NCBI GenBank assembly: GCA_049324315.1
Contig: JBMOKU010000055.1
Span: 143,384 to 207,383 of the forward strand
DNA from: JBMOKU01 sp049324315
GTDB taxonomy: Bacteria > Bacillota > Clostridia > Peptostreptococcales > Thermotaleaceae
Direction: 5' to 3'
Length of the DNA: 64,000 nt
Notes under the pieces: model-generated
What the model saw: only the letters and a program-made list of their open reading frames with translations
The model's database searches: none
Told to the model about the DNA's origin: nothing
Shown here: one piece after another, positions 1 through 8,128 of the stretch
How the letters are laid out: every line of letters starts with the position of its first letter
Numbering within the stretch: the stretch's first letter is position 1
Translations under genes and position numbers: made by a program

Positions 1-390
1 CCTTGTCACAAGGGGACTTTTTGTCAGCATATTTACTCCAAAACCATATTTATGAATAAGCTCTAATGCTCCCCTTGTCAGCTTATGTTCTACCTCAAAA
101 GGATTATAAGGGTCACCCATTGCCCCCGTACCAATAACCCCCGTTTTACGTTTTGATTTTAATTCTCGTTCAATAATCGCAAGGGCATTTTCTTTTGCCT
201 TTACTTCATCAAAGTTTTCAATCCCATAGCACACACTACGGGAATCACAGTAAATACAGCCATGACAGCATCCTTTATAAATATTCATATTGTAGTCATA
301 CCCAAACCAACCGTCGTTATGTGGTGTTCGGCTAATTATTGTTTTGGCAGGAATTAGATTTATGGAAAAGTCATTCATTTTATCCGTCAT
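1..390 (-). CDS. Radical SAM protein, SPL-like family (partial, cut by window edge)
   Basis: The minus strand reads openly for 130 codons from the ATG at 390 to the first base of the window, so only the N-terminal part is present. About 40 residues in lies CCHGCIYC, which contains the CX3CX2C signature that binds the radical SAM [4Fe-4S] cluster, followed by a GTGAMGDPYNP stretch. This combination is typical of the SplB-like or Rv2578c-like group of small radical SAM proteins found widely in Firmicutes. Known relatives include spore photoproduct lyase, but many members have no assigned substrate, so I do not give one here. The gene is divergent from the AraC-type regulator at 707 and has its own promoter with a dyad upstream. 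Confidence 0.85.
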   Translation of the reverse strand, partial: MTDKMNDFSINLIPAKTIISRTPHNDGWFGYDYNMNIYKGCCHGCIYCDSRSVCYGIENFDEVKAKENALAIIERELKSKRKTGVIGTGAMGDPYNPFEVEHKLTRGALELIHKYGFGVNMLTKSPLVTR

Positions 391-706
391 AAACAGTCTC
401 GTTCACCCCATGTTTTTCTTTCATTATAAACTAGACTATATGACAACAGTATGTCATATTTGGTTATTATTTTTATACAACCTAATTTATTTTGCATTTT
501 TCCCATCTAAAACTAAAACATATATATTAGATAAATCGTCCTGTCGATATACTATTAGAGATGCTTTCTTACTCTCTAATTTCTTCTGGCTGTGTGTTGT
601 CTCATTATACGTATGAAAATGAATTAATCCTACATAACTGTGCACGAAATGTCGGATGGATACCTATAATTTCTGCTATTCTATTGATGAAAGGGAGGTT
701 ATATAA
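391..706. other. Divergent intergenic region
   Basis: This AT-rich stretch separates the radical SAM gene from the AraC-type regulator. Apart from the dyad and -10 box at 423-459 and the GGGAGG ribosome site just before 707, I see no gene or RNA. The open frame crossing 344-616 has no ribosome site and overlaps the radical SAM start, so I do not accept it. Confidence 0.5.
423..459 (-). promoter_or_regulatory. Promoter with operator-like dyad for the radical SAM gene
   Basis: Reading the minus strand, a TATAAT hexamer lies at 423-428. Just upstream, at 438-459, is an 8-bp perfect inverted repeat ATATGACA/TGTCATAT with a 6-bp spacer. It covers the place where a -35 box would sit, and no good -35 hexamer is visible. 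That layout suits a repressor or an activator site. The regulator is unknown; the divergent AraC-type protein is the nearest candidate. Confidence 0.4.
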
Positions 707-1582
707 ATGGATTTGCTTGAAAAAATGAATAGAGCGTTACACTATATCGAAGAAAATCTTACCAATGATATTGACTTTAAAGAGGTAGCGAGACTGGCTT
801 TCTGCTCGGAATATCATTTTAAAAGAATGTTTTCTTTCCTTGCAGGTGTTACGCTGTCAGAGTACATCCGCCGCAGACGCCTTACGCTTGCAGCATTTGA
901 GCTTAATAATCGTAACGTAAGGATCATTGATATTGCGATTAAGTATGAATACAACTCACCAGACTCTTTCACAAGAGCTTTTCAAAGCTTGCACGGCATA
1001 ACACCGTCAGAAGCCAGAAGTAGTGGTCAATCACTAAAAGCCTATCCACCCATGACCTTTCAATTATCAATTAAAGGAGGAAGTGAAATGAACTATCGTA
1101 TTGAAGAAAAAGAGGCATTTCGCATTGTTGGCATCATGAAAAGGGTTCCCATAATTTTTAACGGGATGAATCCAGAGATTGTCTCTATGTGGAAATCTTT
1201 AAATGCCGAGACGATAAATGAACTTAAGAATCTTTCTAATGTAGAGCCTTTGGGACTGCTTCAAGCATCCACGAACTTTTCTGAAGGCCGAATGGAGGAA
1301 AAAGGAGAGCTTGATCATTATATAGGCGTGGCAACAACAAAGGAGTGTCCAGATAACCTGACGCAGCTTGAAGTTCCTGCCTCAACATGGGCTGTATTCG
1401 AATCCGCGGGACCATTTCCCGATACGCTTCAAAATATCTGGGGGCGCATCTATTCCGAATGGTTTCCATCCTCAAACTATGAACAAACAGAAGGGCCGGA
1501 AATTTTGTGGAATGAAAATAACGATATCGCTTCACCAACCTTTAGAAGCGAAATATGGATACCGATTTTGAAAAAGCTATAA
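707..1582 (+). CDS. AraC-family regulator with GyrI-like effector-binding domain
   Basis: This 291-residue protein has two parts. Residues 8-106 form a double helix-turn-helix of the AraC/XylS type, with the usual FKRMFSFLAG first recognition region and the SPDSFTRAFQ second one. Residues about 125-291 match the GyrI-like (SHS2) small-molecule sensor fold found in Rob- and BltR-like regulators, beginning YRIEEKEAFRIVG. In such proteins the C-terminal domain binds hydrophobic or cationic ligands and modulates DNA binding in the cytoplasm. The start has a GGGAGG site 9 bases upstream. A second protein of the same architecture lies at 59953-60816, so they are paralogs at opposite ends of the window. 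The ligand is unknown. A strong terminator follows at 1671. Confidence 0.9.
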   Translation: MDLLEKMNRALHYIEENLTNDIDFKEVARLAFCSEYHFKRMFSFLAGVTLSEYIRRRRLTLAAFELNNRNVRIIDIAIKYEYNSPDSFTRAFQSLHGITPSEARSSGQSLKAYPPMTFQLSIKGGSEMNYRIEEKEAFRIVGIMKRVPIIFNGMNPEIVSMWKSLNAETINELKNLSNVEPLGLLQASTNFSEGRMEEKGELDHYIGVATTKECPDNLTQLEVPASTWAVFESAGPFPDTLQNIWGRIYSEWFPSSNYEQTEGPEILWNENNDIASPTFRSEIWIPILKKL

Positions 1583-1670
1583 TAATTAATGAGACCTAAG
1601 TCCAGTCAAATCTTTATCATACGGTTACAGGTGCTTATAATAATAGTGTAAACCTGATGTTCATTAACCG

Positions 1671-1698
1671 AAGAGCTGTTTCGACAGCTCTTTTTTTT
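1671..1698 (+). terminator. Intrinsic terminator after the AraC-type gene
   Basis: Two perfect 9-bp arms (AAGAGCTGT and its complement) close a TTCG tetraloop and run directly into eight T residues. It lies about 90 bases after the regulator stop codon. Confidence 0.9.
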
Positions 1699-1802
1699 AT
1701 TTCTAAAGAAACCACAAAGAACCCAAAGGGGCAGTCCTCTCCACGGTTTGTGTAGAGCTACATTGTATGAACAGTGAGACTTAGCAGTTACTGATTAGCA
1801 CA

Positions 1803-2288
1803 TTATTTATTTTGCATAGTAATACTCTCTGTCTTGCAATGAAGGAGCCTGATCAAAGCATTAGGTGCCAACTCAATTTGATGTCCTATTCTTCCTGCAC
1901 TCACAATCAATGTGTCCAATACTTGGCAGGAGCTATCCAATACGGTCTTATACTCCTTTTTCATACCTATAGGCGAGCATCCCCCACGAATATAGCCTGT
2001 AACCTTATTGATATCAGTGACCTTAATCATCTCCACGGCTTTTTCATTTACTGATCTTGCAGCTGCTTTTAAGTCAAGCTCATCCGCAACGGGAATAATA
2101 AAAACATAATATTCCCTGCTTGTTCCCTGTGTAACAAGGGTTTTATAAAACTTTTCAACAGGCTGTCCTATTTTTGCAGCAACCGAAATACCATCTACCA
2201 AGCCGTCGCCATGATCATAAACATATGTTTTATATGAAATTCCTGCTTTATCAAGAATGCGCATAGCATTTGTTTTAACATTTGCCAT
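1803..2288 (-). CDS. ybaK: Cys-tRNA(Pro) deacylase, YbaK/EbsC family
   Basis: The 161-residue protein is full length for the YbaK family of trans-editing enzymes, which hydrolyse Cys-tRNA(Pro) made in error by prolyl-tRNA synthetase. Visible family features are the N-terminal TNAMRILDKAGI helix, FYKTLV with the Lys placed as in YbaK, the central VADELDLKAAA segment and the GYIRGGCSPIGMKK motif around residues 98-111, where the substrate loop lies. It has no anticodon-binding or catalytic synthetase domain, so it acts free in the cytosol on charged tRNA. It appears to be monocistronic. Relatives with other amino-acid preference (ProXp, YeaK) are less likely given the GCSPIG motif. Confidence 0.9.
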   Translation of the reverse strand: MANVKTNAMRILDKAGISYKTYVYDHGDGLVDGISVAAKIGQPVEKFYKTLVTQGTSREYYVFIIPVADELDLKAAARSVNEKAVEMIKVTDINKVTGYIRGGCSPIGMKKEYKTVLDSSCQVLDTLIVSAGRIGHQIELAPNALIRLLHCKTESITMQNK

Positions 2289-2450
2289 TGTTTATCCCTC
2301 GCTTAAATGTTTTTACTTTTACACTGTAATTCCATTATATAACAATTATCTTAACTTTTCACCATCTAAAACGACTCTTATGATCTAAATGCTAGTGCTT
2401 AAATAGGGTTTTAAAGTATCTGCACTCTTTAAGGAGGCATAAGTTGTAAA

Positions 2451-2497
2451 AATAAAAAAGAAGCATAAATTTGCCAATTTAGCAAACTCGTGCTTCT
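2451..2497 (-). terminator. Terminator of the tRNA-Ala transcript
   Basis: On the minus strand, just after the tRNA, AGAAGCA pairs with TGCTTCT, with additional pairing of TTTGC and GCAAA inside. The hairpin is followed by TTTTTTATTTT. The single-tRNA transcript therefore ends here. Confidence 0.75.
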
Positions 2498-2511
2498 ACT
2501 ATACACTAATA

Positions 2512-2587
2512 TGGTGGAGCATAGGGGATTCGAACCCCTGACCCCCACACTGCCAGTGTGGTGCGCTCCCAGCTGCGCTAATGCCCC
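2512..2587 (-). tRNA. tRNA-Ala, anticodon GGC
   Basis: The 76-nt minus-strand sequence begins GGGGCAT and ends ATGCTCC-A-CCA, giving a 7-bp acceptor stem with one G-U pair and an encoded CCA. The anticodon stem has arms CCACA and TGTGG enclosing the loop CTGGCAG, so the anticodon is GGC and it reads GCC/GCU alanine codons. The T arm carries the standard GGTTCGAATCC core. A terminator follows at 2451-2497. Confidence 0.95.
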
Positions 2588-2628
2588 TGATTCACATAAT
2601 ATTATTTTAATGATTTATAGTTGGATTG

Positions 2629-3558
2629 TCAAGCCCAATTCTTAGACTTTAGCTTCTCAATCAATTGCTGAATATCTTCAGGAGTTTTGGCTTTCACCCG
2701 GATTTCTTCCCCGGTTCTCGGCTGATGAAAAGTAAGACTTTCAGCATGGAGTGCTTGCCTTTCGATTAGGTCTTTATTTACATACCCGTACAGTTCATCA
2801 CCGAACAAGGGGTATCCTATATGGGACATATGTACCCTTATTTGATGGGTTCTACCTGTTTCAAGCTTGACCTTGATAACGGTGGCATCTTCCAGCCTTT
2901 CCACTACCTGATAATGGGTCACCGAAGGCTGTCCTTCCTCATAAACCCTTCTTAGGATATCCTCAGGGTCCGGTCTCCCGATGGGCGCATCAACGGTGCC
3001 CTGTTCTTCATCCATTTGTCCCTTTACGACAGCTAGATAGATCTTTTCCACCTGATTATCAATCATCTGCTTTGACAATTCTTGCTGTGTATATGGATTT
3101 TTAGCCACCATAACCAGACCTGAAGTGTCCCTATCCAATCGATTGATGAATCTGATTTTAAACTGCTGATTTGTTTTCTCCATATAATATACAATGGCAT
3201 TCGCCAAAGTCCCGGTAGGATGTCCCTTTGTAGGATGTACCACAAGACCTGGTTGTTTGTTGATAATCAACAGATCCATATCTTCATATGCAATATCCAA
3301 CGGAATATCTTCCGGTTCAAATTGGTTGGGCTCATCTTCCATGATAACTTCTATCCTGTCCCCTTTTCTCATTTTTGCATGGAAGGGAATTTTGTGTCCA
3401 TTCACCAGGATGTTTTTACTTCGTTTTGATCTTCTAACCAGTCTGCTAGACAGGCCCATTTGATCGTATAGTATCTCTTTTAGTTCTAAATCAACATGAT
3501 CTTCATCTACGACAAAAACCAATTTATTAGAACCACTCACCTTTTTCTGTTTATCCAT
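2629..3558 (-). CDS. RluD/RluA-family pseudouridine synthase
   Basis: This 309-residue enzyme isomerises specific uridines in large-subunit rRNA (or tRNA) to pseudouridine. Residues about 10-90 form an S4-like RNA-binding domain (SSRLVRRSKRSKNILVNG). The catalytic core has the family motif RLDRDTSG around residue 142; its central Asp is the nucleophile. The RTHQIRVH motif near residue 237 is also diagnostic of the RluA/RluD group. The start has a TAGGTG site at good spacing. Length and domain order fit the YlyB/RluD type, but the exact target uridines cannot be read from sequence. It is the last gene of a minus-strand pair with the Nudix gene, 51 bases apart. Confidence 0.9.
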   Translation of the reverse strand: MDKQKKVSGSNKLVFVVDEDHVDLELKEILYDQMGLSSRLVRRSKRSKNILVNGHKIPFHAKMRKGDRIEVIMEDEPNQFEPEDIPLDIAYEDMDLLIINKQPGLVVHPTKGHPTGTLANAIVYYMEKTNQQFKIRFINRLDRDTSGLVMVAKNPYTQQELSKQMIDNQVEKIYLAVVKGQMDEEQGTVDAPIGRPDPEDILRRVYEEGQPSVTHYQVVERLEDATVIKVKLETGRTHQIRVHMSHIGYPLFGDELYGYVNKDLIERQALHAESLTFHQPRTGEEIRVKAKTPEDIQQLIEKLKSKNWA

Positions 3559-3609
3559 TTTCTACACCTACCGCATGAAAAATTCATTTACTATTATAGT
3601 TCTTTCTAT

Positions 3610-4023
3610 CTATACCGTCAATTCAAATAGCTTGTTCCCCTGTCGATTGATCTTGTCCACAATTTGTAGATCTGCTTCTACAAACTCATAATTATCCATT
3701 TCCTGTAGATCAATCCAATGAAAGTCATTGCACTCCAGGGCCTTACCTTCTCCAGAAACATACGTACATAGGTAGCACAACAAAAGGACCGTCTTATCTT
3801 CATATGCATGATATACCACACTGAATATATCATCGACAAGTATGGTAAGATTCAACTCTTCTTTGATTTCCCTTATCAAGCAGCTCTCAGGGGTCTCTCC
3901 TTCCTCCAGCTTACCTCCGGGAAATTCCCATTTCAGCGCATGTTCTGTTTTTACATATCTCTGGGCAATCAATATCTTATGACCTCTCCTCATAATACCG
4001 GCAGTTACAATTAGAGGGAGCAT
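3610..4023 (-). CDS. Nudix hydrolase, MutT-like (8-oxo-dGTPase/CTP pyrophosphohydrolase type)
   Basis: A 137-residue Nudix protein. The Nudix box GX5EX7REUXEEXGU is seen from residue 36 (GGKLEEGETPESCL, then REIKEEL), except that the final Gly is replaced by Asn. The glutamates that hold the catalytic Mg2+ are all kept. The WEFPGGKLEEGE context matches MutT/NudG-type enzymes that clean oxidised or unusual nucleoside triphosphates from the pool in the cytosol. The start is an ATG preceded by AGGAGATG. It is divergent from NAD kinase, whose promoter lies in the 177-bp gap. The precise substrate is inferred only from similarity. Confidence 0.85.
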   Translation of the reverse strand: MLPLIVTAGIMRRGHKILIAQRYVKTEHALKWEFPGGKLEEGETPESCLIREIKEELNLTILVDDIFSVVYHAYEDKTVLLLCYLCTYVSGEGKALECNDFHWIDLQEMDNYEFVEADLQIVDKINRQGNKLFELTV

Positions 4024-4133
4024 ATGTCCTCATCTCCTATTATTAGTCTACACTTAATAATATTACCATCTACGCTGTGCTTTTACACCTTTTTTGTGAA
4101 TTCATTCAAGAATGAAAGAATTTTTTTCATGCT

Positions 4134-4161
4134 TTCGACCGTATACTATTTATGTTACAAT
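4134..4161 (+). promoter_or_regulatory. Candidate promoter of nadK
   Basis: TTCGAC at 4134-4139 and TACAAT at 4156-4161 are separated by 16 bases, about 40 bases before the nadK start. The -35 box is a poor match, the -10 box a good one. Confidence 0.4.
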
Positions 4162-4200
4162 AGTGAAAGATTTGAAATTCATGGAAACGGAGAGAGTTTG

Positions 4201-5013
4201 ATGTCTGAACAGAGAACACGGGTAATTAGCATTATATCCAACGATCGACCTATCTCAAAGGAAACCGGTAGAATACTAAAGCTCAAATTGGAGAAACAAG
4301 GTTTTCTCGTTACGGAAAGCTATCACTATGAGGCTGAGCTAATCGTATGTATCGGCGGTGATGGCTCCTTTCTTCGGACGCTGCATAATTTTAATTTTCC
4401 CGAAGTCCCGATTATTGGCATCAATACAGGACACCTTGGCTTTTTCCAAGAGATTTCTCCATATCAGTTGGACGAATTCATTTATCGATATGAAAAGGGT
4501 GATTACATTATTCAGGATCTCCACCCTGTTGAGGCTTCCATATGCACCCGCACAAGCTGTATAGAAATTATGGGAATCAATGAAATTGTCATCAAGGCTG
4601 ATAAATCTAGAACCGTTCATTTAAATATTTCCTTGGATGACAGTTTTCTTGAACGATTTAGTGGTGATGGTGTTTTGGTGTCCACGCCTGCAGGCAGCAC
4701 TGCCTATAATTATTCTCTGGGAGGCAGCATCGTCGATCCCAGATTAGATTTGCTTCAGATTACACCTATCTCACCGATTAATACCACGGCCTATCGCTCC
4801 TTTACCTCCAGCGTAATTGTCCCGAAGGACACCAATATCAAGGTTCATCCGGAATATACCTATGAGAATTCCATTATTATCGTAACGGATGGCATGGAGC
4901 ATAAATATAACGAAATAACGGAAGTTAGCCTGAGATTATCCACCATCAAGGCAAAGCTTCTTCGATTGAAAAACTATGATTTCTGGAATAAGGCAAAAGA
5001 AAAGTTTCTATAG
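4201..5013 (+). CDS. nadK: NAD kinase
   Basis: The protein phosphorylates NAD to NADP in the cytosol and supplies NADPH-dependent biosynthesis. It shows the GGDGS motif around residue 48 (with the catalytic Asp), the NTGHLGF motif near residue 75 and the SGDGVLVSTPAGSTAY block near residue 155, all diagnostic of the PpnK family. The open frame extends upstream to 4024, but those 59 codons are hydrophobic, non-conserved and contain the promoter. The ATG at 4201 has a GGAGAG site and gives 270 residues, the normal length. A bidirectional terminator follows. Confidence 0.95.
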   Translation: MSEQRTRVISIISNDRPISKETGRILKLKLEKQGFLVTESYHYEAELIVCIGGDGSFLRTLHNFNFPEVPIIGINTGHLGFFQEISPYQLDEFIYRYEKGDYIIQDLHPVEASICTRTSCIEIMGINEIVIKADKSRTVHLNISLDDSFLERFSGDGVLVSTPAGSTAYNYSLGGSIVDPRLDLLQITPISPINTTAYRSFTSSVIVPKDTNIKVHPEYTYENSIIIVTDGMEHKYNEITEVSLRLSTIKAKLLRLKNYDFWNKAKEKFL

Positions 5014-5028
5014 TAGATTTTAAGATAA

Positions 5029-5058
5029 AAAAGGAGATGATTTTCGTCATCTCCTTTT
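5029..5058. terminator. Bidirectional terminator between nadK and the first symporter
   Basis: Ten-base arms AAGGAGATGA/TCATCTCCTT enclose a 6-base loop. The flanks are A-rich on the left and T-rich on the right, so the hairpin can stop both nadK (plus) and the symporter at 5090-6346 (minus). Confidence 0.85.
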
Positions 5059-5089
5059 CGTTATTTATGATTATGCAACTGGTTTTCTT

Positions 5090-6346
5090 CTAATTTGAGT
5101 AGTATACATCTTGATCAAATTCACCTTCTGATTTCGCAACGATGATTGTACACATTGCATCACCAGTAATATTTACAGCTGTTCTACACATGTCAAGGAT
5201 TCTGTCGATACCAATGATCAATGCAATACCTTCAATCGGTAATCCAACAGCTTGAAGTACCATGGAAAGCATGATTAATCCAACACCAGGAACTCCTGCA
5301 GTACCGATAGAAGCCAATGTTGCTGTCGTGATAACTGTTAGAATAGCACTAAAGGAAAGCGGCAATCCGTATAACTGTGAAATAAAGATGGTTGCAGCAC
5401 CTTGCATGATCGCTGTACCGTCCATATTAATGGTAGCACCTAGAGGGATAGTGAAGGATGCAATACTCTTACTAACACCCAGTTTTTCTTCCACCGTTTC
5501 TAATGTCACAGGTAGTGTTGCACTGGAGCTGGCTGTTGAGAAAGCAACCCCCATTGCAGGCCAGAACTTCTTGAAGAACTGAATTGGACTTACTCTCGCA
5601 AATACTGTTAACATACCGGAGTAGGTAATGACTGCATGTAAAACTAATGCAAATAATACACAGAACATATATTTTGCCAATGGAATCATTGCAGAGAATC
5701 CAAGTCCTGTAAATGTTTTAGCAATCAATGCAAATACCCCATATGGAGCAAGAAGCATAACCAAACCAACTAATTTCATCATCAGCTCATTTAGCTGGTC
5801 AAAAATATCGACAATTTGTTTTACCTTGCTGCCAAGGGCTGCTAAACCTACACCCACCAGTAGGGCAAATACGATAATTTGCAGCATTTCACCACTAGCC
5901 ATTGCAGCCACTGGATTTGTTGGTACCATATCCGTAATAACCTGTACTAATGGTTTAGCTTCTTTGATGGTTGGCTCAGATTTTACCAAGGCTGACATGT
6001 CTAGACCGATACCTGGTTGTACCACCATGGATAAAAGAATAGCGATGGTAATAGCTATAGCTGTTGTAACTAGATAGAAGGCTAAGGTTTTTGAACCTAC
6101 TCTACCCAGCTTTTTGATGTCTGAAATGGAAGCAGCTCCATTTGCAATAGATACGAATACCAATGGAACAACCATCATTTTGATGGCATTTAGGAATACA
6201 CTACCTACAAGGGTGAAAACTCCGCCTACCAGAATATCGTCTCTGAAGTAGGAAGCCCCCATTTTGTTAAGAATCAGACCTGTAATAAGACCTAAGATAA
6301 GTCCGATAAAAATTTTGGTCGTAAGACCCATTTTTTTACTGCTCAT
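5090..6346 (-). CDS. Dicarboxylate/amino acid:cation symporter, DAACS family (copy 1)
   Basis: A 418-residue polytopic membrane protein of the GltP/GltT/DctA family, which imports glutamate, aspartate or C4-dicarboxylates with Na+ or H+. Family features are the serine-rich hairpin STASSSATLPVT near residue 273, the NMDGT cation-binding motif of TM7 near 306, the AGVPG segment of hairpin 2 near 349 and IDRILDMCRTAVNITGD of TM8. The Arg in DMCRT is the residue that contacts acidic side chains in characterised members. It is about 91 percent identical to the next gene upstream on the same strand (6711-7988), so this is a recent tandem duplication. The two copies differ in the serine-rich hairpin and at the C-terminus. 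Control by the adjacent two-component system is likely but inferred. Confidence 0.92.
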   Translation of the reverse strand: MSSKKMGLTTKIFIGLILGLITGLILNKMGASYFRDDILVGGVFTLVGSVFLNAIKMMVVPLVFVSIANGAASISDIKKLGRVGSKTLAFYLVTTAIAITIAILLSMVVQPGIGLDMSALVKSEPTIKEAKPLVQVITDMVPTNPVAAMASGEMLQIIVFALLVGVGLAALGSKVKQIVDIFDQLNELMMKLVGLVMLLAPYGVFALIAKTFTGLGFSAMIPLAKYMFCVLFALVLHAVITYSGMLTVFARVSPIQFFKKFWPAMGVAFSTASSSATLPVTLETVEEKLGVSKSIASFTIPLGATINMDGTAIMQGAATIFISQLYGLPLSFSAILTVITTATLASIGTAGVPGVGLIMLSMVLQAVGLPIEGIALIIGIDRILDMCRTAVNITGDAMCTIIVAKSEGEFDQDVYYSN

Positions 6347-6541
6347 GCTTTATCCTCCTTTTATAATTATTGTAAAAATTATTACGGTAATGTAATGATA
6401 AACGATTTCCTACAGATTCCTACACAAAACAACGAAAGAATACGGAAAAATAATTTAAATGGTCAAATCGTCAAAATTTTGGCCAAAATCAGGCTATTTG
6501 GAACTTGTAATTTCTTCTTTATATTCCATGTTATTCAAATA

Positions 6542-6576
6542 GAATAGGAGGATAACCGATGGCTATCCTCCTATTC
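6542..6576. repeat. Long hairpin upstream of symporter copy 1
   Basis: Arms beginning GAATAGGAGGATA pair over 13 bp, then after one mismatch over two more, around a 3-base loop. T residues follow only on the plus side, so as a terminator it would work on plus-strand transcripts, yet no plus-strand gene precedes it. In the minus direction it lies in the leader of symporter copy 1 and contains an AGGAGG sequence that it would sequester. Confidence 0.6.
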
Positions 6577-6667
6577 TTTTGTTTAATAATAAATGATTAC
6601 TTCAGATCCATTTCTAAAGGAAGGCTATATCATCAACAAATCCCCTAACCCTCCAAGCTTTTATACT

Positions 6668-6697
6668 AAAAAGACAGGGATGCAAGTCATGCATCCC
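6668..6697 (-). terminator. Intrinsic terminator of symporter copy 2
   Basis: On the minus strand GGGATGCA pairs with TGCATCCC around a short loop, followed after TGTC by five T residues. It lies 14 bases after the stop codon of the gene at 6711. Confidence 0.8.
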
Positions 6698-6710
6698 CAC
6701 ATATCATATA

Positions 6711-7988
6711 TTACGCTACAGCTTTTTCCTTTGGTGCAGCATTATAAACTGCTTCGTTAAATTCTCCTTCTGATTTTGCAACGATCACTGTACAAACAGC
6801 ATCACCTGTGATATTAATAGCAGTTCTGCACATATCAAGGATTCTGTCAATACCGATAATCAACGCGATACCTTCGATTGGTAACCCAACTGCTTGAAGT
6901 ACCATGGAAAGCATGATTAATCCAACACCAGGTACGCCAGCAGTACCGATAGAAGCCAATGTAGCTGTCGCGATAACTGTTAAGATAGCACTGAAAGAAA
7001 GCGGTAATCCGTATAACTGTGAAATAAAGATGGTTGCAGCACCTTGCATAATCGCTGTACCGTCCATATTAATGGTAGCTCCCAAAGGAATGGTAAAGGA
7101 TGCAATACTCTTATTGACACCTAATCCCTCTTCAACTGTTTCTAATGTTACTGGAAGTGTTGCATTGGAGCTTGCTGTTGAGAAAGCAACGCCCATTGCA
7201 GGCCAGAACTTTTTAAAGAATTGAATTGGATTCAATTTTGTAAAGGCGACCAACATTCCCGTATAAGTAAATCCTGCATGCAATACTAAGGCAAACAATA
7301 CACAGAACATATACTTTGCCAATGGAATCATGGCAGAGAATCCAAGTCCTGAGAATGTCTTAGCGATCAATGCAAATACTCCGTATGGAGCGATCAGCAT
7401 AACCATACCTACTAATTTCATCATAAGCTCATTTAATTGCTCAAAGATATCAACTACTTGTTTTACCTTGCTGCCTAGAGATGCTAGACCAACACCTACC
7501 AATAAGGCAAATACAATGATTTGCAGCATCTCACCATTTACCATTGCTGCCACAGGATTTGTTGGTATCATGTCTGTGAAAACTTGTACCAATGGCTTAG
7601 CTTCTTTGATGGTTGGCTCAGATTTTACCAAGGCTGACATGTCTAGGCCGATACCAGGTTGTACCACCATGGATAAAAGAATCGCAATAGTAATAGCTAC
7701 AGCTGTTGTAACTAGGTAAAAACCTAACGTTTTACTGCCTACTCTACCCAGCTTTTTGATGTCTGAAATAGAAGCTGCACCATTCGCAATTGAAACAAAA
7801 ACTAATGGAACAACCATCATTTTGATAGCATTTAGGAAGACATTACCTACAAGGGTGAATACGCCTCCAATCAGAATATCATCTCTGAAGTAGGAAGCCC
7901 CCATTTTGTTAAGGATAAGACCAGTAATAAGACCTAAGATTAGACCGATAAAGATTTTGGTTGTCAAACCCATTTTCTTGCTGCTCAT
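6711..7988 (-). CDS. Dicarboxylate/amino acid:cation symporter, DAACS family (copy 2)
   Basis: At 425 residues this is the longer member of the tandem pair. It keeps all transport motifs (NMDGT, AGVPG, DMCRTAINITGD) but has Asn in place of the third Ser of the serine-rich hairpin (STASSNATLPVT) and a different tail ending PKEKAVA. By eye about 35 of 415 aligned residues differ from copy 1, clustered in the region 235-255 and in the extreme C-terminus. The ATG is preceded by AAGGAGGAAT. It sits immediately downstream of the GlnK/GlnL-like pair, with a terminator between, so it has its own promoter that the response regulator may control. Substrate (glutamate, aspartate or dicarboxylate) cannot be settled from sequence. 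Confidence 0.92.
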   Translation of the reverse strand: MSSKKMGLTTKIFIGLILGLITGLILNKMGASYFRDDILIGGVFTLVGNVFLNAIKMMVVPLVFVSIANGAASISDIKKLGRVGSKTLGFYLVTTAVAITIAILLSMVVQPGIGLDMSALVKSEPTIKEAKPLVQVFTDMIPTNPVAAMVNGEMLQIIVFALLVGVGLASLGSKVKQVVDIFEQLNELMMKLVGMVMLIAPYGVFALIAKTFSGLGFSAMIPLAKYMFCVLFALVLHAGFTYTGMLVAFTKLNPIQFFKKFWPAMGVAFSTASSNATLPVTLETVEEGLGVNKSIASFTIPLGATINMDGTAIMQGAATIFISQLYGLPLSFSAILTVIATATLASIGTAGVPGVGLIMLSMVLQAVGLPIEGIALIIGIDRILDMCRTAINITGDAVCTVIVAKSEGEFNEAVYNAAPKEKAVA

Positions 7989-8066
7989 ATGATTCCTCCT
8001 TAATAATTATTTTTAGAATGCGTAACATTCTTGATGTAAGCTTAATAATTTTCCTACAGAAAAATA

Positions 8067-8096
8067 CAAAAAAAAACTGAAACATACAGTTCCAGT
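8067..8096 (-). terminator. Terminator of the two-component operon
   Basis: On the minus strand ACTGGAAC pairs with GTTTCAGT (8 bp, one G-U) around a TGTAT loop and runs into nine T residues. It separates the sensor/regulator operon from the symporter that follows. Confidence 0.85.
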
Positions 8097-8128
8097 CTGA
8101 ACATTGCAATTTTTCGAACAATTGCATG

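Larger units (their letters stand above)
6347..6710. other. Intergenic region between the two symporters
   Basis: This 364-bp gap holds the terminator of copy 2 (6668-6697), a long hairpin at 6542-6576 and the upstream control region of copy 1. I see no coding sequence. No clear -35/-10 pair stands out for copy 1. Confidence 0.5.

Noticed and set aside
344..616. 90-codon plus-strand frame at the left end
   Set aside because: It overlaps the start of the real radical SAM gene on the minus strand, has no ribosome site and covers the promoter dyad.
4024..4200. Longer N-terminus for NAD kinase
   Set aside because: The extra 59 codons are not NadK-like, contain the probable promoter and precede a good ribosome site for ATG 4201.
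5262..7719. Plus-strand frames of 106-149 codons inside both symporter genes
   Set aside because: They are antisense shadows; they appear in both copies only because the symporters are duplicates.
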